Counted from the stretch's first letter, positions 54,534-63,085 are shown. The stretch: 64,000 nucleotides of DNA from Armatimonadota bacterium (GCA_026003175.1 BPGT01000002.1:806001-870000), one strand, 5' to 3'. Program-made: numbers and translations. Notes: generated by a model not told the origin, from the sequence alone.

Positions 54534-54629
54534 CCATATCTCCTGTGGTGTTTTCATCCTTCACCTGGGTTCCTTCTGGACACGTTCCTAAAGCCTACGA
54601 TAAGTTCAACCTCACTCGGGCTCTCCCTG

Positions 54630-55389
54630 CTAAACCAGCTCCAACCTCTGGCACTCCTCCGCGAACCGCGCCAGCCCCTCCTCGTGTGCGGGGGTCATGT
54701 CGTACTGCATGATGTCGCGCAGGTAATGCCGAACCAGCTCCTCCCCTGCTCTCAGACGCTCGCTCTCATGGCGCACAACCTGTTCGATATGCTCCAGTCC
54801 CCACTGCCGCGCCCGAAGCAGAGCCTCCACCAGCGGAGGCGTGATGAACTCCTCCCTGCCCAACCACAGTGCCCACACAAACGGCAGTCCCGTCCACCGA
54901 TACCACTCCTCGCCCAGATCGGCAACGGTCAGCCCCTCTGCCCGCGCCAGCATGCCCTTATCGCCGATGAGCAGAGCCGCGTCCCGCCCGCCGGAGCATC
55001 GCCTCCAGATCGGGCGCGGCAGAGATATACTCCGGCTTCGCCTGCCACCATCGCGCGAACAACACCTGCACCAGCGCGGAGGAGGTCAACGAACCGGTAT
55101 CCAGCGCCACCGAACGCACCCTGTCCAGAGGCACTCGAGAGAAGAGACGTACGCTCAGCACCCTGCCTGTGCTGGCGATGGCGATATGCGGCACCGCTTG
55201 CCAGTGCGGGCGGCGGAAGAACTCGATGGAGGAAACCATCGCACACGCCACTTTGCCCGTCTCCACCATCTGCGCAAGGCGAGAGGGCACATCGTACACC
55301 ACCTCTATCCCGCGGTCTTCACCTTCGGGCGTGTGGAACCAGCTCACCAGAGGCTTTGCGTTCAGATACGGCACACTACCGATAAGCAC
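54630..55389 (-). pseudogene. mqnA: Chorismate dehydratase MqnA, interrupted by a +1 frameshift
   Basis: The frame from GTG 55389 gives GSVPYLNAKPLVSWF, VVYDVPSRLAQMV, MVSSIEFFRR and VALDTGSLTSSALVQVLF, the MqnA pattern, then goes out of phase after DLEAMLRRA. One base too many in the C3 run at 54983-54985 explains it: removal restores ADAALLIGDKGMLARAEG and the rest of the protein to 54630 (WTGLPFVWALWLGREE). MqnA starts the futalosine menaquinone pathway from chorismate. mqnP lies 3 bases upstream in the same direction. An essential step broken in a single place points to read error. Confidence 0.85.
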
Positions 55390-55392
55390 CCA

Positions 55393-56265
55393 TCACCTCC
55401 AGAATATCCACCAGTCCACAAGGGTCAACACGAAAAGCAGCACACTCACCCATCCGTTCAACGTGAAGAAGGCGAGGTTCACCCGGCTCAGGTCGTTGGG
55501 CTTCACCAGACTCTGTTCGTAGGCGATGAGCACAGCGGCTACCGCCACGCCCGCATAATATCCCCAGTGCAGATTCGCCAGCCACCCCACCACCAGCAAC
55601 AACGCCACCATCCCCACATGCATCAGGCGCGACAGCCACAGCGCACGAGCCTCACCCAGCGTCTGCGGTAGCGAGCGCAAACCGACCTGACGGTCGAACT
55701 GCACATCCTGCAGGCTATAGATGATGTCAAAGCCCGCCGTCCACAGCATCACCGCCAGCGACAGCAGGATGGGCACTAAGTCAAACTGCCCCCGCACCGC
55801 CAGCCATGCCCCCACCGGCGCGATGCCCAGGCTCAGCCCCAGCCACAGGTGACTGAGGGCGGTGAACCGCTTGGTGTAGGAATACGCCAGAATCCACAAC
55901 AACGCTACTGGAGAGAGCGCGAAACAGAGCGGGTTCAGCTGCCATGCTGCGGAAACGAACACCGCCGCCGACATCGCGGTGAACACTGCCACCTGACCGA
56001 TAGTGAGAATGCCTCGAGGTAACGCGCGGTTCGCTGTGCGGGGATTGAGGGCATCGTAGTGCAGATCGGCGATGCGGTTGAACGCCATCGCCGCGCTACG
56101 CGCCCCCACCATCGCAATCAGAATCCAACCCAGCGTGCGCCATTCGGGTATCCCCTTTGCCGCCAGCAGGGCAGACAACAGCGCAAACGGCAGCGCAAAC
56201 ACCGTATGCTCGAACTTGATCATCTCCAGAATGATACCGATTTGCCTCAACACCCTGCCTAACAT
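55393..56265 (-). CDS. mqnP: UbiA-like prenyltransferase of the futalosine pathway
   Basis: 290 residues, about eight helices. KFEHTVFALPFALLSALLA and the first Asp motif NRIADLHYDALNPRTANRALP, then DIIYSLQDVQFDRQVGLRSLP (second Asp motif), mark the 4-hydroxybenzoate polyprenyltransferase-like group. Adjacency to mqnA identifies it as MqnP, which prenylates the naphthoate intermediate in the membrane. Normal length. mqnB, C, D and E are not in the window. Confidence 0.9.
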   Translation of the reverse strand: MLGRVLRQIGIILEMIKFEHTVFALPFALLSALLAAKGIPEWRTLGWILIAMVGARSAAMAFNRIADLHYDALNPRTANRALPRGILTIGQVAVFTAMSAAVFVSAAWQLNPLCFALSPVALLWILAYSYTKRFTALSHLWLGLSLGIAPVGAWLAVRGQFDLVPILLSLAVMLWTAGFDIIYSLQDVQFDRQVGLRSLPQTLGEARALWLSRLMHVGMVALLLVVGWLANLHWGYYAGVAVAAVLIAYEQSLVKPNDLSRVNLAFFTLNGWVSVLLFVLTLVDWWIFWR

Positions 56266-56410
56266 CGCTCATGCCCCGTTGATGGTTTCACCACCATTAT
56301 ACCTCTTACTTGCTCAAAACGCTTTCCTGCTCTGGTATGCGCCATCACAGCATTTTTCGATTTGTTTAGGTATACTAAATACACACACATCCAGTGGAGG
56401 TGAACGCATC

Positions 56411-57049
56411 ATGAGAACTACCTTCGTCGCCGTTTTGCTCGCCCTGTTACTGTTGCCCGCAGGTGCGCAAACCCTGCGTGGCGATTATGTGGAGGCGCGC
56501 ACGTGCAGCGTGTACGCAGGGGGATGCCACTACTCGGGCGAATACGTGACTGCAGGGCGCGAAGCGCTACTCTTCTGGCACATCCGCGAGGGCAGCTGGA
56601 ACGGCGTGAACCTGAGTGGAGTGTCGGTGCTCGCAGCGGTAGTAGCAGATAACAACCTCGCCGAGCCATCGGCGCGCCGTCAGAGTGTGATTTACGTGGA
56701 CGCCCGCGCCAGCAAAACGCAGCGTGAGGCGGTAGCCCAATTGCTCTCGCACCACTACGCCAGCGTGCTGGGCAGCGTACAGGCGGTCAAGACCGTTGCT
56801 ATCCGCTACAACCAGCAGGATAAACAGATGACGGTGGACGCACCGGGCGTGGCGACCCTGCAGGTTTCGCGTTACCCGTGCAAACACTGCGTGCAGCCGC
56901 ATCAGGTATGGTACCAGCCGCTCACACCCGTCACAGGGGCGGAGGTCGCCTCGGCGAAGACTGCCGCCTACCGTGACCGCCAGCTGGGTACCGTCTGGCA
57001 ACGCGGTGAGGAGAATAGCGCGTTCGTGGGGGAGTTTGAGATACGATAA
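56411..57049 (+). CDS. Exported DUF1326-type protein
   Basis: Start ATG 56411 after GGAGGTG; the open frame further upstream is antisense to mqnP. Signal peptide MRTTFVAVLLALLLLPAGAQ. GDYVEARTCSVYAGGCHYSGEYV and WHIREGSWNGVNLSGVSV match DUF1326, with Cys at positions typical of the family (RTCSVYAGGC) and a second pair CKHC near the C-terminus. 212 residues. Function unknown. A TATACT at 56371 may be the -10 box; the rest of 56266-56370 shows nothing clear. Confidence 0.82.
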   Translation: MRTTFVAVLLALLLLPAGAQTLRGDYVEARTCSVYAGGCHYSGEYVTAGREALLFWHIREGSWNGVNLSGVSVLAAVVADNNLAEPSARRQSVIYVDARASKTQREAVAQLLSHHYASVLGSVQAVKTVAIRYNQQDKQMTVDAPGVATLQVSRYPCKHCVQPHQVWYQPLTPVTGAEVASAKTAAYRDRQLGTVWQRGEENSAFVGEFEIR

Positions 57050-57052
57050 CCG

Positions 57053-57247
57053 ATGCCATCCGCTGATCAGCCTAAACGCATCCTCTGCCCACGCTGTCGG
57101 CTATATGACCACAAAGGGCGCCGTTGTACGGTCGGCAAAGTGAACCCTCGCACCAAGCTGGATACCTACGAAACTGCGCAGGTGCTTGGGGTTCGGGCTT
57201 TATGCATGTTCAACCTCTACCGCGACCAGATTCTGCGGGGCAAATAA
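57053..57247 (+). CDS. Small Cys-containing hypothetical protein
   Basis: A 64-residue product starting 3 bases after the DUF1326 stop. CPRCRLYDHKGRRCTVGKVNP holds a CxxC plus a third Cys, with a fourth later (ALCMFNLYRD); the spacing could bind zinc or an iron-sulfur cluster. Basic overall. It has no good ribosome site, so it depends on coupling to the preceding gene. A hairpin terminator follows. Family not recognised. Confidence 0.6.
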   Translation: MPSADQPKRILCPRCRLYDHKGRRCTVGKVNPRTKLDTYETAQVLGVRALCMFNLYRDQILRGK

Positions 57248-57253
57248 TAGAGA

Positions 57254-57296
57254 GTGCGCCGATAGGCAGCGTGTCGTTTGCTGCAGCACGGCGCAC
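57254..57296. terminator. Conserved hairpin serving converging genes
   Basis: GTGCGCCG (57254-57261) pairs with CGGCGCAC (57289-57296), with an inner GGCAGC/GCTGC pairing. It lies after the small Cys gene on + and after the PEP-CTERM-like gene on -. The same element recurs downstream of the second PEP-CTERM-like copy (58432-58472). Confidence 0.6.
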
Positions 57297-57334
57297 TTCA
57301 TTTCTGGTAGCCGGTTTGAATTTTCTGGAAGGAG

Positions 57335-57364
57335 GGAACCTGTGGTGAGCACACCACAGGTTCC
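57335..57364 (-). terminator. Hairpin directly after PEP-CTERM-like copy 1
   Basis: A perfect 13-bp stem, GGAACCTGTGGTG / CACCACAGGTTCC, with loop AGCA, 10 bases past the stop codon. It has no good T-run. Confidence 0.6.
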
Positions 57365-57373
57365 GGTTTGGTA

Positions 57374-58168
57374 CTATGCCTTCTTGCGTCGGAGCAGTGC
57401 CAGTGCGGGCACCCCGCTCAGGAACAGCATCCACGTGGAGGCATCGGGAATGACCGACGCAAACACCACGAAGTCCTGATAATCTCCGTCGAATGAGGTG
57501 CTCTCCACCGTCATGTCCTCTACCCCGATGTAATACGACTGGTTCTTCACCACCTCAAAGAAAGCGAAGTGCTGAACCAACTTGTCCGCTGTCTTCGTGT
57601 TCAGACCGGACTCCGAGAACCAAGCCCACTTGGCCGTGCCGGGGTTGGCCTTATCCTCCGTCGCCAGATACCAGCCGAAATCCGTCCACGGCGGGGTGAA
57701 GGTTTTAATAGCACCTGCGGTGTCACCACCAACGAACAGACGCACGTGGTCTGCCGACGAAGCGGTGAGCAGGGTATTCTTGTTGACCGCCACGCCTTTC
57801 TTGTAGATGCCGAAGTAGTTGTAGTCATCCAGCCCTGCCACCTCGATGCGGATAGCCGCCCAGTTGGGGTCGGTGGAGGTGAAGTAGATGCTCAAATCTC
57901 CAGCCGAAGAGCTGCCAACGTATGGGTAGGCTACGCCAGGACCAGTACCGCCAGTAAAAGCACCGGTATTGGTCAACCAGTTACCGATGTTGCCAGGCTT
58001 GGTAAAGTCCTTGGAGTTGCCATCCCAGTAGGGGTCGCCATTTTCATCGGCATCTGCTGCTACCCAGCTTTGCGTGGTGCTGACACTGGGCTGCAACGTC
58101 AACGCCTGGGCAGTGCCTACTGCCAGTGCCAAACCAGCTACCAGCACGAACAGTACGAACCTTTTCAT
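57374..58168 (-). CDS. Secreted protein with a PEP-CTERM-like sorting tag (IPDAST variant), copy 1
   Basis: Start ATG 58168 after AAAGGAGGG; a longer open frame upstream is spurious because it includes the promoter. 264 residues: signal peptide MKRFVLFVLVAGLALAVGTAQA, a beta-rich mature domain with many aromatic and Asn/Thr residues (FTGGTGPGVAYPYVGSSSAG, AAIRIEVAGLDDYNYFGIYKKG), then the C-terminal IPDAST motif, a hydrophobic helix and RRKKA. That tripartite tail is the layout of exosortase substrates, with Asp-Ala in place of Glu-Pro. A sigma54 box lies 63-78 bases before the ATG, matching that of the exosortase operon. Copy 2 follows upstream in tandem. Probably anchored or secreted with the exopolysaccharide; ligand unknown. 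Confidence 0.82.
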   Translation of the reverse strand: MKRFVLFVLVAGLALAVGTAQALTLQPSVSTTQSWVAADADENGDPYWDGNSKDFTKPGNIGNWLTNTGAFTGGTGPGVAYPYVGSSSAGDLSIYFTSTDPNWAAIRIEVAGLDDYNYFGIYKKGVAVNKNTLLTASSADHVRLFVGGDTAGAIKTFTPPWTDFGWYLATEDKANPGTAKWAWFSESGLNTKTADKLVQHFAFFEVVKNQSYYIGVEDMTVESTSFDGDYQDFVVFASVIPDASTWMLFLSGVPALALLRRKKA

Positions 58169-58230
58169 TCCTTTCCCTCCTTTTCGCAGTTTTCTGGGGG
58201 CTGCGAGTCCCCCTTCCACCCTATATATAA

Positions 58231-58246
58231 TGCAAGAAGCGTGCCA
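58231..58246 (-). promoter_or_regulatory. Sigma54 promoter of PEP-CTERM-like copy 1
   Basis: On the minus strand TGGCACGCTTCTTGCA, an exact match to TGGCACG-N4-TTGCW, followed by TATATATAGGGTGG. Predicted start near 58221 gives a leader of about 53 bases, the same as at 10401. The remainder of 58169-58559 holds the two hairpins of copy 2 and no gene. Confidence 0.85.
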
Positions 58247-58421
58247 CAGGCGGGACACCGTAACCTTAGCAAGTGAATTTTTATGAAAAATTGTCGGAGT
58301 TGACTTGATATATTGCCTGTAATGGATGGTGTAATACATTGCAAGCAGATCAAGGTGACAGATGGAGGCATACTCATCATCAGGGGCGAAGCAATCTCCC
58401 GTTTTACCGGACTGCGTAACC

Positions 58422-58472
58422 CCTAAAACAAAATGCGCCGATAGGCAGTTTCTCACTGCAGCACGGCGCATT
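58422..58472 (-). terminator. Intrinsic terminator of PEP-CTERM-like copy 2
   Basis: On the minus strand AATGCGCCG pairs with CGGCGCATT (58432-58472), with an inner CTGCAGT/ACTG pairing, followed by TTTTGTTTTAGG. The internal bases TGCTGCAG and CTGCCTAT are shared with the hairpin after copy 1. Confidence 0.75.
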
Positions 58473-58519
58473 CTTACAGGTTGGAGTTCTGTTTAGCCGG
58501 TCTGTTCTCGGAGGGGAAG

Positions 58520-58547
58520 AGACCTGCGATGGGCACGCCGCAGGTCT
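58520..58547 (-). terminator. Hairpin directly after PEP-CTERM-like copy 2
   Basis: AGACCTGCG (58520-58528) pairs with CGCAGGTCT (58539-58547), 12 bases past the stop. It is the positional equivalent of the hairpin after copy 1 but with different stem sequence. Confidence 0.5.
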
Positions 58548-58559
58548 TCCCGTGGTCAC

Positions 58560-59360
58560 CTATCCTTTCCGACGGCGCAACAGCGCCAGTGCGGGCACCC
58601 CGCTCAGGAACAGCATCCACGTCGAGGCGTCGGGAATGACCGACGCAAACACCACGAAGTCCTGATAGTCTCCGTCGAATGAGGTGCTCTCCACCGTCAT
58701 GTCCTCTACCCCGATGTAATACGACTGGTTCTTCGCCACCTCAAAGAAGGCGAAGTGCTGAACCGTCTTGTCCGCTGTCTTCGTGTTCAGACCGGACTCC
58801 GAGAACCAAGCCCACTTGGCCGTGCCGGGGTTGGCCTCGTCCTCCGTCGCCAGATACCAGCCGAAGTCCGTGCCACGGCGGAGTGAAGGTCTTGAGTAGC
58901 ACCTGCGGTGTCACCACCGACGAACAGGCGCACGTGGTCTGCCGACGAAGCGAGTGAGCAGGGTATCCTTGTTGACCGCCACGCCTTTCTTGTAGATGCC
59001 GAAGTAGTTGTAGTCATCCAGCCCTGCCACCTCGATGCGGATGGCCGCCCAGTTCGGGTCGGTGGAGGTGAAGTAGATGCTCAAATCTCCAGCCGAAGAG
59101 CTGCCAACGTATGGGTAGGCTACGCCAGGACCAGTACCGCCAGTAAAAGCACCGGTATTGGTCAACCAGTTACCGATGTTGCCAGGCTTGGTAAAGTCCT
59201 TGGAGTTGCCATCCCAGTAGGGGTCGCCATTGTTGCATCGGCAATCTGCTGCTACCCAGCTTTGCGTGGTGCTGACACTGGGCTGCAACGTCAACGCCTG
59301 GGCAGTGCCTACTGCCAGGATTAAACCGACAGTCAACGCGAACAGAATTGATTTCTTCAC
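58560..59360 (-). pseudogene. PEP-CTERM-like protein copy 2, broken by several single-base insertions
   Basis: Nearly the same protein as copy 1: GTG 59360 after GGAGGGACAG, signal peptide, shared mature domain, and the tail IPDAST...LLRRRKG ending at 58560. Relative to copy 1 there are three extra bases at 59231-59255 (frame kept) and single extra bases near 58953, 58894 and 58872. The last three throw about 27 codons out of frame with a stop, after which the original frame returns. Promoter, signal peptide, tag and terminator are all intact. Either a recent pseudogene or a poorly called stretch. Confidence 0.75.
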
Positions 59361-59424
59361 TTTTTCTGTCCCTCCTTCCAGAGATTGCCCCACTACGTAA
59401 GTAGGGCTTCCACCCTATATATAA

Positions 59425-59440
59425 TGCAAGAACCGTACCA
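59425..59440 (-). promoter_or_regulatory. Sigma54 promoter of PEP-CTERM-like copy 2
   Basis: On the minus strand TGGTACGGTTCTTGCA, with GG and GC 10 bases apart, followed by the same TATATATAGGGTGG as copy 1. The TGGTACG half is identical to the site at 10401. Confidence 0.82.
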
Positions 59441-59560
59441 CAAACGGGGTTTCCGGCATCTTTTTCGCAAAAATTTTCGAAATTTTTCGCCTGAGGTGCT
59501 TCGCCCGACACTCCGATAATGAAAGCAGGTGTGCTATAATCGTCTAAGGGTCGAGAGAAC

Positions 59561-60223
59561 ATGGTCACGGAACCTGAAAACCAGCACCACGCAGTGGTGG
59601 TCATCCCGACCTACAACGAGCGGGAGAACTTGCCCCTGGTATGCCAGCAGGTGCTGCAGGCAACGGACGGACAGGTGCACATCCTGGTTGTGGATGACAA
59701 CTCGCCTGACGGTACCGGTCAGATCGCGGACGAGCTGGCAACACAACATCCGCAGATCCACGTAATGCACCGCGAGCGGAAAGAGGGATTGGGGCGCGCC
59801 TACGTGGCGGGGTTCAAACAGGCACTGGATATGGGTTACCAGCTGATTGCCCAGATGGATGCCGACCTCTCGCACGATCCCAAGGACCTGCCGAGGCTTC
59901 TTGAAGCGGCTGTTTCAGCGGATCTGATAATTGGTTCACGTTATGTGCCAGGAGGCGATGTCAGCAACTGGTCTCGCCAGCGATTCTGGCTCAGCTTTTT
60001 CGCTAATCAATACGTCAGATGGATAACCCACCTACCAGTGCGCGATGCAACAGGCGGCTACCGTTGCTGGAGACGTCAGGTGTTAGAAGCCATCAACCTG
60101 GATACCATCCGCTCCAACGGCTACGCTTTCCAGATAGAGATGGCATATCGTGCTTATCGGCATGGTTTTCATCTTCAGGAAATCCCCATCGTCTTCACCG
60201 AGCGACGCGCGGGCAAGTCCTAA
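59561..60223 (+). CDS. Polyprenol monophosphomannose synthase-like GT2 (DPM1 type), C-terminus lost by a frameshift
   Basis: 220 residues: VVIPTYNERENLPLV, LVVDDNSPDGTGQIADEL, AQMDADLSHDPKDLPRLLE (metal-binding DAD), GSRYVPGGDVSNW, ATGGYRCWRR and IPIVFTERRAGKS. These match DPM1-type enzymes that make polyprenyl-phosphate-mannose from a GDP sugar. The stop comes at RRAGKS; with one T removed at about 60221 the frame continues SKLSKKVIWEAIWLPWKLRF, the normal family ending. The donor it makes could feed the GT-C enzyme at 17304. Upstream, 59361-59560 holds the sigma54 box of the opposite gene. Confidence 0.88.
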   Translation: MVTEPENQHHAVVVIPTYNERENLPLVCQQVLQATDGQVHILVVDDNSPDGTGQIADELATQHPQIHVMHRERKEGLGRAYVAGFKQALDMGYQLIAQMDADLSHDPKDLPRLLEAAVSADLIIGSRYVPGGDVSNWSRQRFWLSFFANQYVRWITHLPVRDATGGYRCWRRQVLEAINLDTIRSNGYAFQIEMAYRAYRHGFHLQEIPIVFTERRAGKS

Positions 60224-60329
60224 GCTCTCCAAAAAGGTGATCTGGGAAGCGATATGGCTTCCCTGGAAACTGCGCTTTTCCAGGATACATAACCCGTCCA
60301 TCATCAAGAAGAAATCCCGTTCCCCCTGT

Positions 60330-60358
60330 TTGACACATCTCGCTCCCCGCGTTATAAT
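60330..60358 (+). promoter_or_regulatory. Consensus sigma70 promoter of the GntR-type regulator
   Basis: TTGACA (60330-60335), 17-base spacer, TATAAT (60353-60358), a near-perfect housekeeping promoter. AAGGAGG (60405-60411) precedes GTG 60420. Confidence 0.85.
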
Positions 60359-60419
60359 GTGTAGCGAAGGGTTGCTCAGCATTATATAACGCTTTGCTCC
60401 AGATAAGGAGGGCTATATC

Positions 60420-61508
60420 GTGAGCACGTCGGATGTAGACGAGCCAAGGTACATTCGCATCCAGCGCATTCTGGAAACGCAGATTCTGGAGGGTAAACTG
60501 CCTGCTGGCAGCCAGCTGCCCGGCGAGCGTGCCCTTGCCCGACAGTTCGGCGTGAGCCAGATGACCGTCAACCGCGCCATCCAGGAACTGGTGCGCAAGG
60601 GGCGTCTGTATCGACGCTCGGGCGCGGGAACCTTTGTCACCGACGCGGTACAGCCGGTGCGCGTGCATGGCGTGGTGCTTGTGGTACCGTACGCCGAGCA
60701 TCCACAGGCGGATACCTACCTGCGCGAGCCATTCCGTGCGGTGCGAAACGTGGCTCAGGCGCGTGGGTTAACCCTTCAGGTGGTTCAGGCTGATGTGTCA
60801 GAATATGCTGAGGTCGCTCGGCGCCACTCATATGGTGCACTGCTATTCGTTGCTCCTCCGCTGGATGCACACGATGTGCTCATGAACCTCTGGCAGGACG
60901 GCACGCATTTGTGGTGATGGGCGCCTCCTGGCAATCGAACCTTTTTCCCTGCGTGGATAGCGACAACTTCGGCGGGGCGCGACGCGCTGTGGAGTACTCT
61001 GCTCTCGCTGGGACACCGCCGCATCGCCTACCTCAACGGCTGGGAAGGCAGCACCAACTGCGCGGACCGCCTGCGCGGCTACCGGCACGCCATGCAGAAA
61101 GTGGGAAGCGCCCGTGTGCGCTCTGAGTGGATCGTGCAGGCAGGCTCGGACTCACATCTTTCCGTGGAGGCGCGACAGCAGCTGACCGATTTGCTTATCC
61201 GCGCCGAGCATGTCACCGCTATCTTCATCGCCGGCTACTACCTCGCGCTGGAAACGCTGAGCTTGTTGCGCTCACTGGGACTGCGTGTGCCCGAGGACGT
61301 GAGCATCGTCGCTTTCGACGACCCATCCAGCGCGGCGCATCTCAACCCTCCCCTTTCCACCGTGCGCCAGCCCCTGTACGAAATGGGACAACGTGCGATG
61401 GACCTGCTCTTCGAAGTGCTTACCAGCACCGAACCCGACGCTCTCTGCCAGACCATTTACCTGCCCACCGAGCTGGTCATACGCGAGTCGTGCGCGCGGC
61501 TGGGATAG
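60420..61508 (+). pseudogene. GntR-type regulator with LacI-like sugar-binding domain, two compensating frameshifts
   Basis: The GTG start gives a GntR winged helix (RYIRIQRILETQILEGKLPAGSQLPGERALARQFGVSQMTVNRAIQELVRKGRLYRRSGAGTF, here in pieces: LPGERALARQFGVSQMTV). A periplasmic-binding-protein-like effector domain follows. After LWQDG a base is missing near 60905 (TPFVVMGASW is readable in the next frame), causing a stop at 60915; an extra T near 60998 returns to the first frame at LLSLGHRRIAYLNGW, and the protein ends normally at 61508 (VRESCARLG-type end). The layout is like AraR-type sugar regulators. The sugar ABC ATPase is near. Confidence 0.8.
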
Positions 61509-61627
61509 CCCGTCTAGTCCACCTGCTTTTACCTCCCTCAACACCGACACCGGCAGGTTTGCGGTGCAGGAGACGCCGTTCCTCCGCCGACCACAGGAAT
61601 AGTGAAACCTGCGGGGAGGTGCGGCTG

Positions 61628-61912
61628 ATGATGAAGACGCTGATATACTGTCCTCGAAATTGGGGCGACGATGCCCAGGCAGTGGGAGGAGCGGCGCAGA
61701 CTGTGCCGAGCAGTCGAGCAGAGAGCTGGGATCTGGTCCATGCGGTGGAAGCAGAGGACTTTGCAACCCTTCAACGCCTCTGCCTGCGCGAGGGCTATCA
61801 ACACGTTATCGTGCCTGGCACAATGTATACTCCCCCAGAGGTCATCCTCTGGCTAAAAAGACACCGTATCCGCATCCATGATGCCATGCGCTTGCAGGTA
61901 CAGCAGGGCTAG
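61628..61912 (+). CDS. Hypothetical protein of 94 residues
   Basis: ATG 61628 (or 61631) follows GGGAGGTGCGG. The product (MMKTLIYCPRNWGDDAQAVGG...) has an alternating strand-helix pattern with HVIVPGTMYTPPEVILWLKRHRIRIHDAM, reminiscent of small Rossmann-like domains, but no family is recognised. Its stop overlaps the stop of the converging ATPase gene. The 119 bases between it and the regulator gene show no promoter. Confidence 0.6.
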   Translation: MMKTLIYCPRNWGDDAQAVGGAAQTVPSSRAESWDLVHAVEAEDFATLQRLCLREGYQHVIVPGTMYTPPEVILWLKRHRIRIHDAMRLQVQQG

Positions 61913-63018
61913 TAAATCGCCTTCTGCGTCTCCTTATCAAACAGATGCGTCTTCTCCATGTCCAGCACGATTTCCAGCTCCTCGCCCTCCTTCGCCTTCG
62001 TATCGGCGTCGATGGTAGCCACTATTTGGTGCGTGCCCAGCGTCAGGTACGTCGTGACCACCGCCCCCATCGGCTCAATCACGTCCACCATCGCCTTCAG
62101 TGTATTTCCGTCGTGCGCGGCGGTAGTTGGTGCTAGCGCCTTGTCGAAGATGTCCTCTGGACGCACACCAAACACCACCTGCTTATCCACCCACGGCTGC
62201 ACCTTATCGGCAGCGAACTTCGGCAAGCAGGAGCTTGAAATCGCCGCCGTCCACGTAGTAGTCCTCGCCGCTGCGCTTCAGCGTCACATCCAGGAAGTTC
62301 ATCGGCGGCGTGCCGATGAAGCCGGCGACGAACATGTTCGCCGGATAGTGATAGATATTCAAAGCGGTGTGTCCACCTGCTGCAAGACCCCGTCCTTAAT
62401 GACCGCGATGCGGTCACCCATCGTCATCGCTTCTACCTGGTCGTGGGTGACGTAGATGGTGGTGACCGCCAGCCGCCGCTGCAGTTTGATGAGCTCGGCA
62501 CGGGTCTGCACGCGAAGCTTGGCGTCGAGGTTGGAGAGCGGTTCGTCCATCAAGAACACCTGTGGCTCGCGTACGATAGCACGCCCTAGCGCCACACGCT
62601 GCCGTTGACCGCCGGAGAGCTGTTTGGGCTTGCGGTCCAGCAGTCCTTCCAGCCCAAGCAGCTTCGCCGCTTCGTGCACCCGCCGCTGAATCTCCGCTTT
62701 GGGGAACTTACGCATCCGCAGGGCAAACGCCATGTTATCGTACACCGTCATATGCGGGTACAATGCGTAGTTCTGGAACACCATAGCGATATCGCGGTCC
62801 TTGGGTTGCACATCGTTTACCAGTCGGTCGCCGATGTAAATCTCCCCGGAGGTGACCTCCTCCAGCCCGGCGATCATGCGCAACGCGGTGGTCTTCCCGC
62901 AGCCCGAAGGTCCCACCAACACGAGGAACTCTTTATCCTTGATTTCCAGATTCAGGTCGTTGACGGCAACGACGTTCTTGAAAACTTTGGTCAGGTGTTT
63001 TAACGTGACCGATGCCAC
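61909..63018 (-). pseudogene. ugpC: UgpC/MalK-type sugar ABC-transporter ATPase with three +1 insertions
   Basis: GTG 63018 opens a full ATPase core: [18 protein letters not shown] (Walker A), [14 protein letters not shown] (Q-loop), [19 protein letters not shown] (signature), [14 protein letters not shown] (Walker B), VTHDQVEAM. It stops at VDTPL (62359). Two extra bases near 62357 and 62361 hide the canonical EIYHYPANMFVAGFIGTPPMN, readable downstream in another frame; a third extra base near 62230 returns to the first frame (VFGVRPEDIFDK) to the end at 61909. Such ATPases energise several sugar importers. The divergent LacI gene is a plausible regulator. Confidence 0.85.
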
Positions 63019-63055
63019 GGCTCACCGCCCTCCGTTCAGTGTTTGTCTACTATTC

Positions 63056-63085
63056 ATCATACGGGAAATGGACTCCTGCTGTCAA
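63056..63085 (-). promoter_or_regulatory. Sigma70 promoter of the ABC ATPase gene
   Basis: On the minus strand TTGACA (63085-63080), 18-base spacer, TATGAT (63061-63056), about 38 bases before the GTG start. Confidence 0.75.

Larger units (their letters stand above)
57254..59440 (-). repeat. Tandem duplication of a whole transcription unit
   Basis: Unit 1 (57254-58246) and unit 2 (58432-59440) each contain sigma54 box, TATATATAGGGTGG leader, gene, first hairpin and GCGCCG hairpin in the same order and direction. Most of the coding part is almost identical; the N-terminal signal sequences differ more. Confidence 0.8.

Noticed and set aside
58169-58471. Upstream extension of PEP-CTERM-like copy 1
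   Set aside because: It would place the sigma54 promoter, ribosome site and signal peptide inside the protein.
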